Assembly (NCBI GenBank): GCA_035255485.1
Contig: DATEZO010000086.1
Coordinates: forward strand, 1 to 37,074
Length of the DNA: 37,074 bases
DNA from: DATEZO01 sp035255485
GTDB taxonomy: Bacteria > Pseudomonadota > Gammaproteobacteria > Burkholderiales > Burkholderiaceae_D
Direction of reading: 5' to 3'
Positions 14,588 to 22,776 of the stretch are shown here, in pieces (positions within the stretch are counted from its first letter, which is position 1; every line of letters begins with the position of its first letter). The position numbers were made by a program, and so were the translations under genes. The notes beneath the pieces were generated by a model, which had not been told where the DNA came from, did no database searches, and saw only the letters and a list, made by a program, of their open reading frames with translations.

Positions 14588-16789
14588 TCACGCCTGCAGT
14601 TTGATTGGTTCGACCGGTATGGAGACCAGCAAGGCCACGCCTTTGCCTGCGTGGCAACCGACTTCAAGTTCGCCATCAATGGCGCTGACGCGCTCCTTGA
14701 TGCCAACCAGGCCGAATGACTTTGGCTTTTCCCATGCGCCCGGCAAAATGCCGACACCGTCATCGCGAATTGTCATCTGCAGCTTGCCGCTGGTTCTCTC
14801 CAGCGCAATATGGACGCAACGGGCTTTCGAATGGCGCGCGACATTGGTGAGCGATTCCTGCAAAATCCGGAACAGGGCAGTGGTCTGTCCGTCATTCAGG
14901 CCGGCATCGAAATTGGCGGGATTCATCAATAGCTTGCATACGATGCCGCTGCGCTGCTGGAATTCCCGCACCTGCCAGTCGATTGCTGCATGGAGTCCGA
15001 GATCCAGTACTGCCGGCCGCAGGTTATTGATGATCGAGCGCACGTTTTTGATGGTGTCGTCGATATTTTGCAGGACTGTCGTCACCTTTGCGTGCAGTCG
15101 CGGATGGGTACTTGCCGTGCGCCCATGCAGCATGGATGCGTCGATCCGCAACGCCATCAGGTTCTGGCCCATTTCATCGTGGATTTCACGGGCAATCCGT
15201 TTGCGCTCTTCTTCCTTGATCCATTCCTGATGCATGGCGAAGCGGCGCAGAGTTTGCTCCACCAGCTTCTGCTCGGTGATATCCAGCAAGGAGCCGATCA
15301 GCATCATCGGTTTTTGCTCGTCATGCTGAACGACTTCAGCCTGGTTCAATACATGGCGGATCGAGCCGTCGGGATGTACGATACGCATCGCGACCTTGTA
15401 CTCTACATGTTCCCGGAGGGTCTGATGCAGCGCGATTTTCGACGCTTCACAGTCATCCGGGTGAACCAGTGAAAAATATGCTTCCATGCTGGCACTATTT
15501 TCAGTGGGCTGCAGCCCGCATATCCGGAAAAATTCATCGGACCATTGCATTTTTTCCGTAGCCATGTTGATTTCCCAGCTGCCGACATGACCTACGCGTT
15601 GTGCGCTGGTGAGAATATGCTGGGTATGCTGCAGTGCTTCTTCAGTGCGCTTGCGTTCTTCAATTTCCATCCTGAGCAATATATTGGTGTGCAGTAGTTC
15701 TGCGGTGCGCTCCGCTACCCGGATTTCGAGCTCGTCATACGCCGACTGAAGCGCCTGCTCGGTGCGTTTCAGGTCAGTGACATCCATTTGCACGGAAATA
15801 GCACCGGTAATCCGCTGGCTGTCATTGTGCAACGGTATCGATGAACAGCAAACAATCCGATGGCTGCCGTCTGGGCGCTGTATTTCATATTCCGTATTCA
15901 ACGATGCCTCACCATGCCGTAATGCACGCGTCAACCCGCTCTGGGCAACAGTGATCTCCTTGCCTGTCTTCAGCAGCCATATTTGGCAACGGTTGAAATC
16001 GCTGATATTTTCAGGGGGCGTACCGCCCCAGATATGGCAGCTTGCGGGATTGATCATCGTTATTGCGCCACTGCTGTCGGATACAAAGACGCCAACCGGC
16101 AGTGACCCAAGAATTTGCTTCAGCAATGCTTCGCTCTTCTTCAGTATCAGGCGATTTTTTTCACGATGGATATTGCGGTTGATGAGCAAAAACAGGATCG
16201 GCAGGAATAGTATCAGGCCTATCAGCAATACCGCGCGGCCGGCCCAGACTATTTGCATGCGCACTTGTTCCTGCTCCTGGCGTTCCTGCAACAAGCGGGT
16301 TTCCCGCGCCTGCATCTGGTCGATGATGTCACCTATGCGGTTGCTGATTGCATCGCCGCCGACACCGATCGAATCCAGCGCCATGAGCCCCTGGTTGATG
16401 CGAAAGTTTTCGTAATAGTGAAAAGTTGCGATCCGCTTCGCGATGGATTCTTTCAATTCCTGAATCCTTGCCTGCTGTTCCGGATCGTCGATGGTCAGCA
16501 AGGCAGCCTGTTGAATGGCGGGAGCAAGCCTCGCAAGCGCCTCCTCGCGCTTTTGCCGCCTGTCCTTGCTGAGATTGATCAAATATCCGCGTTGCGATGA
16601 TTCGGCGCGATAAATGTCGGTCTTGATCCGTTCGAGCATGGACAGGGTGTCACGAGTATGGTCTATCCAGCTTGATGTTTCGCTGAACCGCTCCATGCTG
16701 TACCAGGCGCTTGCCGCCAATATTCCCAGGATGACGACCGCAATGCCGAACCATCTTATGATCAAGCGTCTGGTGGTCCACTTTGTCAT
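14588..16789 (-). CDS. membrane sensor histidine kinase, CHASE3-PAS-PAS-HisKA_3
   Basis: A 733-residue inner-membrane kinase. A transmembrane helix at about 10-30, a periplasmic CHASE3-like helical domain (about 31-180; note SSQRGYLINLSKD) and a second helix at about 184-204 are followed by PAS/PAC (about 220-340). Next come a coiled coil (about 342-388), a second PAS/PAC (about 390-507), and the HisKA_3 domain with REIHDEMGQNL, where H537 is the phosphoacceptor. The ATPase domain has LQESLTNVARHS, RDDGVGI and SFGLVGIKERV. The start at ATG 16789 is supported by CAGGAG nine bases upstream; ATG 16834 lacks one. No response regulator is adjacent, so it is an orphan. Its closest look-alike in the window is the kinase at 3844-5280, so cross-talk with that regulator is a reasonable guess only. 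Confidence 0.92.
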   Translation of the reverse strand: MTKWTTRRLIIRWFGIAVVILGILAASAWYSMERFSETSSWIDHTRDTLSMLERIKTDIYRAESSQRGYLINLSKDRRQKREEALARLAPAIQQAALLTIDDPEQQARIQELKESIAKRIATFHYYENFRINQGLMALDSIGVGGDAISNRIGDIIDQMQARETRLLQERQEQEQVRMQIVWAGRAVLLIGLILFLPILFLLINRNIHREKNRLILKKSEALLKQILGSLPVGVFVSDSSGAITMINPASCHIWGGTPPENISDFNRCQIWLLKTGKEITVAQSGLTRALRHGEASLNTEYEIQRPDGSHRIVCCSSIPLHNDSQRITGAISVQMDVTDLKRTEQALQSAYDELEIRVAERTAELLHTNILLRMEIEERKRTEEALQHTQHILTSAQRVGHVGSWEINMATEKMQWSDEFFRICGLQPTENSASMEAYFSLVHPDDCEASKIALHQTLREHVEYKVAMRIVHPDGSIRHVLNQAEVVQHDEQKPMMLIGSLLDITEQKLVEQTLRRFAMHQEWIKEEERKRIAREIHDEMGQNLMALRIDASMLHGRTASTHPRLHAKVTTVLQNIDDTIKNVRSIINNLRPAVLDLGLHAAIDWQVREFQQRSGIVCKLLMNPANFDAGLNDGQTTALFRILQESLTNVARHSKARCVHIALERTSGKLQMTIRDDGVGILPGAWEKPKSFGLVGIKERVSAIDGELEVGCHAGKGVALLVSIPVEPIKLQA

Positions 16790-17342
16790 GTTGCCACTCC
16801 TGAAAGCATTGATGCGTAAAAGGGGAAGAAACACTGCGGAGATGCTGACGGTAAGCAGAAATTACCGGTTAGGGGAAACTGGGATTTACATATTATTGCT
16901 TTGTTTCAACAATTGTCAAACGGTTATCAATATGGAATTGACGATAGCGCACTTTTGCTGTGTTGCCGGGAGTCGGTGTAACAACTTCTTTCCATGTTTG
17001 TACATGACGGAATTGAATTTTCCGGAAAATGCCATGTCCAGTGTAAATATTATTATGGGCATGGGAATGGTTTGTTAATGTCAATTGCGACTGTGGGTTG
17101 GGCAAGCCACGACCATGAGGCCTGATCCTTGATGAATGGCATGCTATTGATATAAGGAAAAATTATCAACAATACACCAGAATTATTTGCTTTGGATAGC
17201 TATCCGAACCACGTTTGCGTCATCTCAAACGATGTGTGGTATGACTTCTTATACTTCCTTCACCTTAAAAATTATTAACGTTTTTCTATTTTGAAAGAAG
17301 TCATTTTGTTGAATTGCAAATTTTTAGTTTCAAGGAGTTGAA
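16790..17342. other. intergenic region between divergent genes
   Basis: About 550 bases with no supported gene. It should hold the promoters of the kinase (minus) and the hemerythrin-like gene (plus). An imperfect inverted repeat, CCACGTTTG (about 17211-17219) with CAAACGATGTGTGG (about 17227-17240), is visible but too irregular to call an operator. Confidence 0.4.
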
Positions 17343-17882
17343 ATGCTAACTGCCACTTATTCTCTTGTTGCCATTTCCGCCGAGCAAAAAAATGCACAAA
17401 CCATACTTAGAAAATTGCGCCAGTATATTCAAGCCTGTGTGAAGAAGCTGCAGGAAGTCGACATTTCAAAACTTGAAACAATGTTTAACAAGCTTACGCA
17501 ATTTGATCAATACTGCCATGCCCGCAAAGTGGAGGTTTATCTGATTCCCGCCATACGCGGAGCAACGCATGAAGTGGATTCCCTGCTGGCAGAGCTGGAA
17601 TCAATGAGCGCACGCGCCATTACCATTCTGAAATCCGTCCAGGACCATCTACGACAAGCATGGGGGCAGGGCGTTGATAAAATACAAGAGCTATACAACG
17701 CAATGGAAATTTATTGCGACAATCTGCTGACTCGGCTTACCAGGGAAGAACAGGAATTGCTGCCCATACTGGAGCGATTGTTTTCCATCGATGAATGGTT
17801 TGCGATTGCGGCGAAATTCCTGTCTGACGATGCAGACCAGAAAAACCGCCGCGCACCGCCGCGCTTGCCGGCGCCAATATAA
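17343..17882 (+). CDS. degenerate hemerythrin-like helical protein
   Basis: 179 residues starting MLTATYSLVAISAEQK after a good AAGGAG ribosome binding site. It is all helical. The stretch YCHARKVEVYLIPAIRGATH (57-76) and the later LLTRLTREEQELLPILERLF (128-147), ended by IDEWFAIAAKF, resemble the helices of bacterial hemerythrin (HHE) domains, where His/Glu residues bind a di-iron site for oxygen or redox sensing. Here H59, E64, H76 and E135/E136 are present. The N-terminal helix His and the His that normally precedes the EE pair are missing (Cys125 is near the latter position), so iron binding is doubtful. The tail RRAPPRLPAP is basic and proline-rich. It lies 104 bases upstream of the TAXI-type gene on the same strand. 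The family call is moderate; a plain helical unknown is the alternative. Confidence 0.55.
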   Translation: MLTATYSLVAISAEQKNAQTILRKLRQYIQACVKKLQEVDISKLETMFNKLTQFDQYCHARKVEVYLIPAIRGATHEVDSLLAELESMSARAITILKSVQDHLRQAWGQGVDKIQELYNAMEIYCDNLLTRLTREEQELLPILERLFSIDEWFAIAAKFLSDDADQKNRRAPPRLPAPI

Positions 17883-17986
17883 GCCAATTCGATTTGCCGT
17901 GTAATACGGCGACACTCGGTGCGCCTATTGCATCGAGTGTCATTTCTTGGCATCGTGTGGTCACATGATTTCCTGCAGGCCACCCG

Positions 17987-19318
17987 ATGCCGAAAATTCT
18001 GAAGTTTACCCAGTTTGCGTTCCGCGATTTTTTCGTGACCGCCGGACCGCCGATGCTCCTGACGGTACTGCTTTGCTTTATCGCATATCGCCTGATTGAC
18101 CCTTCGCCACCGGCGCGGGTGACAATGTCAACCGGGCAGGAAAACAGTGCCTACGAAGAATTCGCAAAAAAATATGCGAAAGCCTTGGCCAAACACCATA
18201 TTGAAGTCGTATTGAAACGGTCGCTCGGCTCGCAGGAAAACCTGCAGCGCCTGCAGGACCCTGTATCCGGTATCGATATCGCATTCGTGCAAAGTGGCTC
18301 GACCGAACAGGCGAATGCCGAACGCAATGGCCTGGTTTCACTGGGCAGCCTGTTTACTGAACCGGTATGGCTGTTTTTTCGTGAGGGCAGAAATATCACG
18401 CAGTTGACCCAGCTGAAAGGGTTGAAAATCAATGTCGGCCCGGAAGGGACCGGCGTCCCGGGGCTATTCCGAAAGCTGCTGTCGGTCAATGGCATGGAGC
18501 CTTCCGATGTCAGGCTCGGCCTGCTGGAAAACACGCCGGCCACCGTGGAATTGCTGGAGGGGCGCATCGACGGCCTGGTATTCAGTTCCGCACCCGATGC
18601 GCCATTGATCCAGATGTTGTTGCAGACACCCGGCATCAGGCTGTTCGATTTTATCCAGTCCGAAGCCTATTCACGCCGTTTTCCTTTTCTGTCGCATGTG
18701 GTGCTGCCGCGTGGGATTGTCGATCTCGGGCGCGACTTGCCAGCCAAGGATTATCACTTGATCGCGCCGACCGCGACCCTGGTGGCGCACGCGAACCTGC
18801 ATCCGGCCCTGGTGGAACTCTTCGTGCAGGCGGCGGCCGATATCCATGGCGACGCCGGCTGGTTCCACCGGCCGGGCGAATTTCCAAGCGCGAATTACAC
18901 CGAGATCCCCGTGGCGCAGGATGCGAAAAAGTTCTACAAGAGCGGCCCGCCCTTGCTGCAGCGTTATATGCCGTTCTGGCTGGCGAATATTTTTGAGCGC
19001 ATGTGGGTACTGATCGTGGCGCTCGGTGCTTTGGCGTTGCCGTTGTCTCGGATCGTGCCGCCGCTCTATGTATGGAAAGTCCGGTCACGCGTGTATCGCT
19101 GGTACGGCAAGCTGCGTGCCGTGGAGCAGGCGATCGAGGATGCGCCTTTCGAACAGCGCTCCGCCATCTACCAGACGCAATTGGCTCGCCTCAATGAGAT
19201 TGAAGAGAGAGTCAATCAGGTTTCGATACCCCTTTCGTTTGCGGAAGAACTGTATGGACTGCGTAGCCATATCCATTTTGTGCGCAAGAAGATTCTTGAG
19301 CGGATGCGTGCAACATAG
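17987..19318 (+). CDS. membrane-anchored TAXI-type solute-binding protein
   Basis: 443 residues. A transmembrane anchor at about 20-38 is followed by a periplasmic TAXI/NMT1-like binding domain (about 44-320). It has the typical opening VTMSTGQENSAYEEFAKKYA, the segment IDIAFVQSGSTEQANAE and GLKINVGPEGTGVPGLFRKL, and later NTPATVELLEGRIDGLVFSS. A second membrane segment (about 338-358) and a basic, helical cytoplasmic tail of about 85 residues (KVRSRVYRWYGKLRAVEQAI and onward) follow. Classical TAXI proteins are soluble partners of TRAP transporters. No TRAP membrane subunit is encoded nearby, so this variant may sense a ligand or work with a distant permease. The start ATG 17987 has only a weak GCAGG box. 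The substrate cannot be told. Confidence 0.85.
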   Translation: MPKILKFTQFAFRDFFVTAGPPMLLTVLLCFIAYRLIDPSPPARVTMSTGQENSAYEEFAKKYAKALAKHHIEVVLKRSLGSQENLQRLQDPVSGIDIAFVQSGSTEQANAERNGLVSLGSLFTEPVWLFFREGRNITQLTQLKGLKINVGPEGTGVPGLFRKLLSVNGMEPSDVRLGLLENTPATVELLEGRIDGLVFSSAPDAPLIQMLLQTPGIRLFDFIQSEAYSRRFPFLSHVVLPRGIVDLGRDLPAKDYHLIAPTATLVAHANLHPALVELFVQAAADIHGDAGWFHRPGEFPSANYTEIPVAQDAKKFYKSGPPLLQRYMPFWLANIFERMWVLIVALGALALPLSRIVPPLYVWKVRSRVYRWYGKLRAVEQAIEDAPFEQRSAIYQTQLARLNEIEERVNQVSIPLSFAEELYGLRSHIHFVRKKILERMRAT

Positions 19319-19532
19319 GTTCCCGCGCATCGGTCAGGGCGATCAACGCGATGCGCCGCCGCTTTTCCGGGCTGCCGGCCATTCATGCTCATGACTGATT
19401 GTCTACAGTAAAACCTGAAGTTTTTTCATGGCAAATATGGGGAGTATGTATAAAAATACTATGTAATTCGCAGTGAATACGGTGCGTATTAAAAATACAT
19501 GGCAGTGTATATTTCAAGGTCCATATCCGTTT

Positions 19533-20003
19533 TCATGCTCCGTTCCAAGGCAATCCTGCCTTGCACCACCCGCAGACGGTCTTGCGGTGGCCCTCACTAT
19601 CCTTGTCGCCTTCGAATCCTTCGAGGATATTGAAACATTGCGCATAGCCGTTCTCGGTCGCCAGCTTTGCCGCATGCTGCGAGCGTACGCCAGACCGGCA
19701 TAGGAATAGCAGCACCTCGTCTTTTCCGGCGACGTTGGCAAGCTCTACCAGAAAATCGGGATTCGGCTTCCCGCCAGGGTAAAGATTCCATTGGACTTTT
19801 GCATGCTGCTGTTCCGGGATCCGTACCGTGCCAATCCAGTCGCACTCGGCATGGGTGCGGACATCAACCAGTTTGATGCGTGCATCCGCCTGCAATAATG
19901 CATACGCCTCTTGCGGCGTAACTGCACCCGCATACGGCATTTGTGCAGCGTGGCCGCGTTGGCGTGCGGCTTCAAGAAGGTCGGCTGGTGGAGTCATTGT
20001 CAT
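19533..20003 (-). CDS. rhodanese-like sulfurtransferase
   Basis: 156 residues, single rhodanese domain. The active-site loop CRSGVRS starts at C102, which would carry the persulfide. The conserved KLVDVRTHAECDWIG (44-58) and the closing region NILEGFEGDKDSEGHRKTVC complete the fold. A CRxGxRS-type loop is typical of sulfurtransferases rather than the longer loop of Cdc25 phosphatases. No signal peptide, so cytoplasmic. It converges on the TAXI-type gene (gap 214 bases) and is divergent from glnA across the NtrC sites, with no evident functional link to either. The start at 20003 (MTMTPPADLL) has no clear ribosome binding site; the in-frame ATG two codons on (19997) is equally possible. The physiological sulfur acceptor is unknown. 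Confidence 0.92.
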   Translation of the reverse strand: MTMTPPADLLEAARQRGHAAQMPYAGAVTPQEAYALLQADARIKLVDVRTHAECDWIGTVRIPEQQHAKVQWNLYPGGKPNPDFLVELANVAGKDEVLLFLCRSGVRSQHAAKLATENGYAQCFNILEGFEGDKDSEGHRKTVCGWCKAGLPWNGA

Positions 20004-20282
20004 GATGGTGGGGGCGATGAATCAACATATCATAGCTCCGGCCCGTTTGCTTCTTCAACATCCGGAATATGCATCATAAGTAAGATCCGTAAGTCATGAT
20101 GACGGGCGGAGCAAGTAATCGGTGTTCGATAAACGGAAAAATGCGGCGCGTCCAGAATGGGGGGCATGCGGCAACGCATCGATACATGCCGGTTGTGCCT
20201 GTGTCGGCTATTATTTCTGGCTTCTTTCAAGCCTTCGCGCACAAAGGCTTAAGCACGAAGGCACAAATATTTGGCACGAATA

Positions 20283-20299
20283 TGCACTATATTGGTGCC
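20283..20299 (+). promoter_or_regulatory. NtrC-type enhancer site 1 for glnA
   Basis: TGCACTATATTGGTGCC matches the enterobacterial NtrC site pattern (TGCACYNNNNTNGTGCA) at nearly all fixed positions. It is centred about 154 bases before the predicted glnA transcript start. Match seen; binding inferred. Confidence 0.8.
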
Positions 20300-20311
20300 T
20301 TAAATATTTAT

Positions 20312-20328
20312 TGCACCTTTTTGGTGAG
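20312..20328 (+). promoter_or_regulatory. NtrC-type enhancer site 2 for glnA
   Basis: TGCACCTTTTTGGTGAG has the same pattern with a weaker right half. Centre-to-centre distance to site 1 is 29 bases, close to the three-turn spacing of paired NtrC sites at E. coli glnA. Confidence 0.75.
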
Positions 20329-20418
20329 TGGAAAATTCAGTTTCCCAAAAGATATGTAAAAGCATGATTCCATAAGGCCAATTTTCAGCAATTTGTGCCG
20401 CATTCTTCGAATAATTAG

Positions 20419-20434
20419 TGGCATGGAATCTGCT
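20419..20434 (+). promoter_or_regulatory. sigma54 promoter of glnA
   Basis: TGGCATGGAATCTGCT carries the invariant GG (-24) and GC (-12) at the exact sigma54 spacing (consensus TGGCAC-N5-TTGCW). The predicted start is about 20445, leaving a leader of about 118 bases to the ATG at 20563. Confidence 0.8.
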
Positions 20435-20562
20435 ATCATCTGCGTCTGCATTTCAGCCTGTTTCGCATGCACGGCATCATGTGCAAGGTCGCATGCATTC
20501 GGCACGCACAATTTTCGCATTATGACTATTCCCTATTACTTTGCTCATTTCAGGAGATTCGC

Positions 20563-21978
20563 ATGGCAATGACGGCTGCAGAGGTTTTGAAAATGGTGAA
20601 AGACAACGAAGTCAAATTCGTTGATTTTCGCTTTGCCGATACACGCGGCAAGGAACAGCACGTCACCGTGCCAGTCTCGCATTTTGATATCGATAAATTC
20701 GAATCCGGCCATGCCTTCGACGGCTCTTCGATCGCCGGCTGGAAGGGTATCGAAGCCTCCGACATGCTGCTGATGCCGGACCCGAATACCGCCAATATCG
20801 ATCCGTTCATGGAAGAGACCACGCTGTTCATGCAGTGCGACGTGATCGAACCGTCCGACGGCAAAGGCTATGACCGTGATCCACGTTCGATCGCCAAGCG
20901 CGCCGAAGCGTACCTGAAATCGTCCGGCCTGGGCGACACCGCCTACTTCGGCCCGGAACCGGAATTCTTCATCTTCGACGGCATCCGCTGGAGCATCGAC
21001 ATGTCCGGCTGCTTCGTCAAGATCGAGTCTGAAGAGGCTTCCTGGTCTACCGGCGCCGAGCTCGAAGGCGGCAACACCGGCCATCGTCCGACCGTCAAGG
21101 GCGGTTATTTCCCGGTACCGCCGGTCGACAGCTTCCAGGACATGCGCTCCGAAATGTGCCTGATCCTCGAAGCGATGGGCATCCCGGTCGAAGTGCACCA
21201 CCATGAAGTTGCCGGCGCCGGCCAGAACGAAATCGGCACCAAGTTCTCGACCCTGGTCGAACGTGCCGACTGGACCCAGAACATGAAATACGTGATCTGG
21301 AACGTGGCGCATACCTACGGCAAAACCGCGACCTTCATGCCGAAACCGATCGTTGGCGACAACGGCTCCGGCATGCACGTGCACCAGTCGGTCTGGAAAG
21401 ACGGCAAGAACCTGTTCGCGGGCGACGGCTACGCCGGCCTGTCCGACTTTGCGCTGTACTACATCGGCGGCATCATCAAGCATGCGCGCGCGCTGAACGC
21501 GATCACCAACCCGGGAACCAACTCGTACAAGCGCCTGGTGCCGGGATACGAAGCGCCGGTCAAGCTGGCTTATTCCGCCCGCAACCGCTCCGCCTCGATC
21601 CGTATTCCGCATGTGTCGAATCCGAAGGGACGCCGCGTCGAAGCGCGTTTCCCGGACCCGCTGGCCAACCCGTATCTGTGCTTTGCGGCGCTCCTGATGG
21701 CAGGTCTGGATGGCGTGCAGAACAAGATCCATCCGGGCGAAGCGGCCTCGAAAGACCTGTATCATCTGCCGCCTGAAGAAGACAAGCTGATTCCGACCGT
21801 CTGCACCTCGCTTGACCAGGCGCTGGAATATCTGGACAAGGATCGTGAATTCCTGACCCGCGGCGGCGTATTCAGCGACGGCATGATCGACGCCTACATC
21901 GAGCTGAAAATGCAGGAAGTGCAGCGTTTCCGCATGACTGCGCATCCAGTCGAATACGACATGTACTACTCGCTGTAA
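20563..21978 (+). CDS. glnA: glutamine synthetase type I
   Basis: Makes glutamine from glutamate, ammonia and ATP; the dodecameric GSI-beta type. 471 residues, the standard length. It begins MAMTAAEVLKMVKDNEVKFV, the beta-grasp domain. Signatures include FDGSSIAGWKGI (catalytic-domain entry), NEIGTKFSTL, the ATP-binding KPIVGDNGSGMHVHQS and the NPGTNSYKRLVPGYEAP loop. The adenylylation site is KDLYHLPPEE with Tyr at about 400, so activity is probably controlled by GlnE. The ATG at 20563 is preceded by CAGGAGATTCGC; upstream frame extension to 20467 lies inside the leader and is rejected. Two NtrC-type sites and a sigma54 promoter precede it, a terminator follows it, and glnL/glnG lie downstream, all consistent with nitrogen-limitation control. 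Confidence 0.98.
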   Translation: MAMTAAEVLKMVKDNEVKFVDFRFADTRGKEQHVTVPVSHFDIDKFESGHAFDGSSIAGWKGIEASDMLLMPDPNTANIDPFMEETTLFMQCDVIEPSDGKGYDRDPRSIAKRAEAYLKSSGLGDTAYFGPEPEFFIFDGIRWSIDMSGCFVKIESEEASWSTGAELEGGNTGHRPTVKGGYFPVPPVDSFQDMRSEMCLILEAMGIPVEVHHHEVAGAGQNEIGTKFSTLVERADWTQNMKYVIWNVAHTYGKTATFMPKPIVGDNGSGMHVHQSVWKDGKNLFAGDGYAGLSDFALYYIGGIIKHARALNAITNPGTNSYKRLVPGYEAPVKLAYSARNRSASIRIPHVSNPKGRRVEARFPDPLANPYLCFAALLMAGLDGVQNKIHPGEAASKDLYHLPPEEDKLIPTVCTSLDQALEYLDKDREFLTRGGVFSDGMIDAYIELKMQEVQRFRMTAHPVEYDMYYSL

Positions 21979-21995
21979 GCGGTATTCGCAGCAAG

Positions 21996-22030
21996 AAAGG
22001 CGGGGAAGGCGCTGGCCTTCTCCGCCTTTT
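21996..22030 (+). terminator. rho-independent terminator of glnA
   Basis: AAAGGCGGGGAAGGC (21996-22010) pairs with GCCTTCTCCGCCTTT (22015-22029, one G-U) around a GCTG loop, ending in TTTT. It lies 18 bases after the glnA stop. Confidence 0.9.
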
Positions 22031-22143
22031 GACTTTGCGGGGCTGTTGCATCGGAAGCCGGATCTGGTATCCAGTATTTGTCATGCGCGGTTTCTTGTCC
22101 TACACTGGGAATTCGCATAAACAAGTTTCAATAAAGAAAATTA

Positions 22144-22632
22144 ATGAAACGACAATTATTTACGCCATTCTTCCTTCTTGTTGCATTCGGCTGTGCGCAT
22201 GCACAATCCGATGTCTATTTGTGCGTCGGTGAAAATGGTCAAAAGGAATACAAGAACACCGGGCTTACCAAAGGTTGCAAAAAGGTCGATTTGCCTGGCA
22301 TTACCATGATCCCCGCGCCGCCCGCCAGAAAAGCGTCCGTGCAAACTGCATCGGCCAAGACTTCTTCGCCTTCCGACTTCCCGAAAGTCGATAGCGACAC
22401 GCAAAAGGCGCGCGACAATGATCGCCGCCAGATTTTGCTGAATGAAATGAAGTCGGAAGAGTCGAAGCTGGCGAATCTGAAAAAGGAATTCAATAATGGG
22501 GAGCCGGAGCGGCATGGCGACGAGCGAAATTACGCGAAATATCAGGAGCGTGTTGCGACGATGAAGGAAGACATGAATCGCAGCGAAAAAAATGTTGAAG
22601 CGCTGAAACGCGAGATCGGTAATCTGAAGTAG
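22144..22632 (+). CDS. exported DUF4124-like protein with C-terminal coiled coil
   Basis: 162 residues. A signal peptide (MKRQLFTPFFLLVAFGCAHA, cleavage about residue 21) is followed by a short two-cysteine domain (DVYLCVGENGQKEYKNTG, then LTKGCKKVDLPG). This resembles DUF4124, a small periplasmic fold of unknown function. A Pro/Ser/Lys linker follows, then a charged coiled coil from about residue 85 (RRQILLNEMKSEESKLANLK, then repeated KE-rich heptads to the end). It probably resides in the periplasm. It sits between glnA and glnL with a terminator on each side, so it is its own unit. No nitrogen-related role is shown. The ribosome binding site is weak (AAAGAAAAT). Confidence 0.75.
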   Translation: MKRQLFTPFFLLVAFGCAHAQSDVYLCVGENGQKEYKNTGLTKGCKKVDLPGITMIPAPPARKASVQTASAKTSSPSDFPKVDSDTQKARDNDRRQILLNEMKSEESKLANLKKEFNNGEPERHGDERNYAKYQERVATMKEDMNRSEKNVEALKREIGNLK

Positions 22633-22659
22633 CAAGCTCATCTGTGCATGTGTATCTGG

Positions 22660-22684
22660 AGGCCGCGCAATGCGGCCTTTATTT
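22660..22684 (+). terminator. rho-independent terminator after the DUF4124-like gene
   Basis: AGGCCGC (22660-22666), a five-base loop, GCGGCCT (22672-22678), then TTATTT. It is 28 bases after the stop at 22632. Confidence 0.85.
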
Positions 22685-22776
22685 TGGGTGTTTACCTGCC
22701 ATCCCGGGAGTCCGCCGCTTTGCAAGGTGCATGCGATGGCGTATCTTGGGTATTTACTGCATAACATCAAATATCC

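Noticed and set aside
20273..20288. TGGCACGAATATGCAC as another sigma54 promoter ahead of glnA
   Set aside because: The GG-GC distance is one base short and it overlaps the first NtrC-type site.
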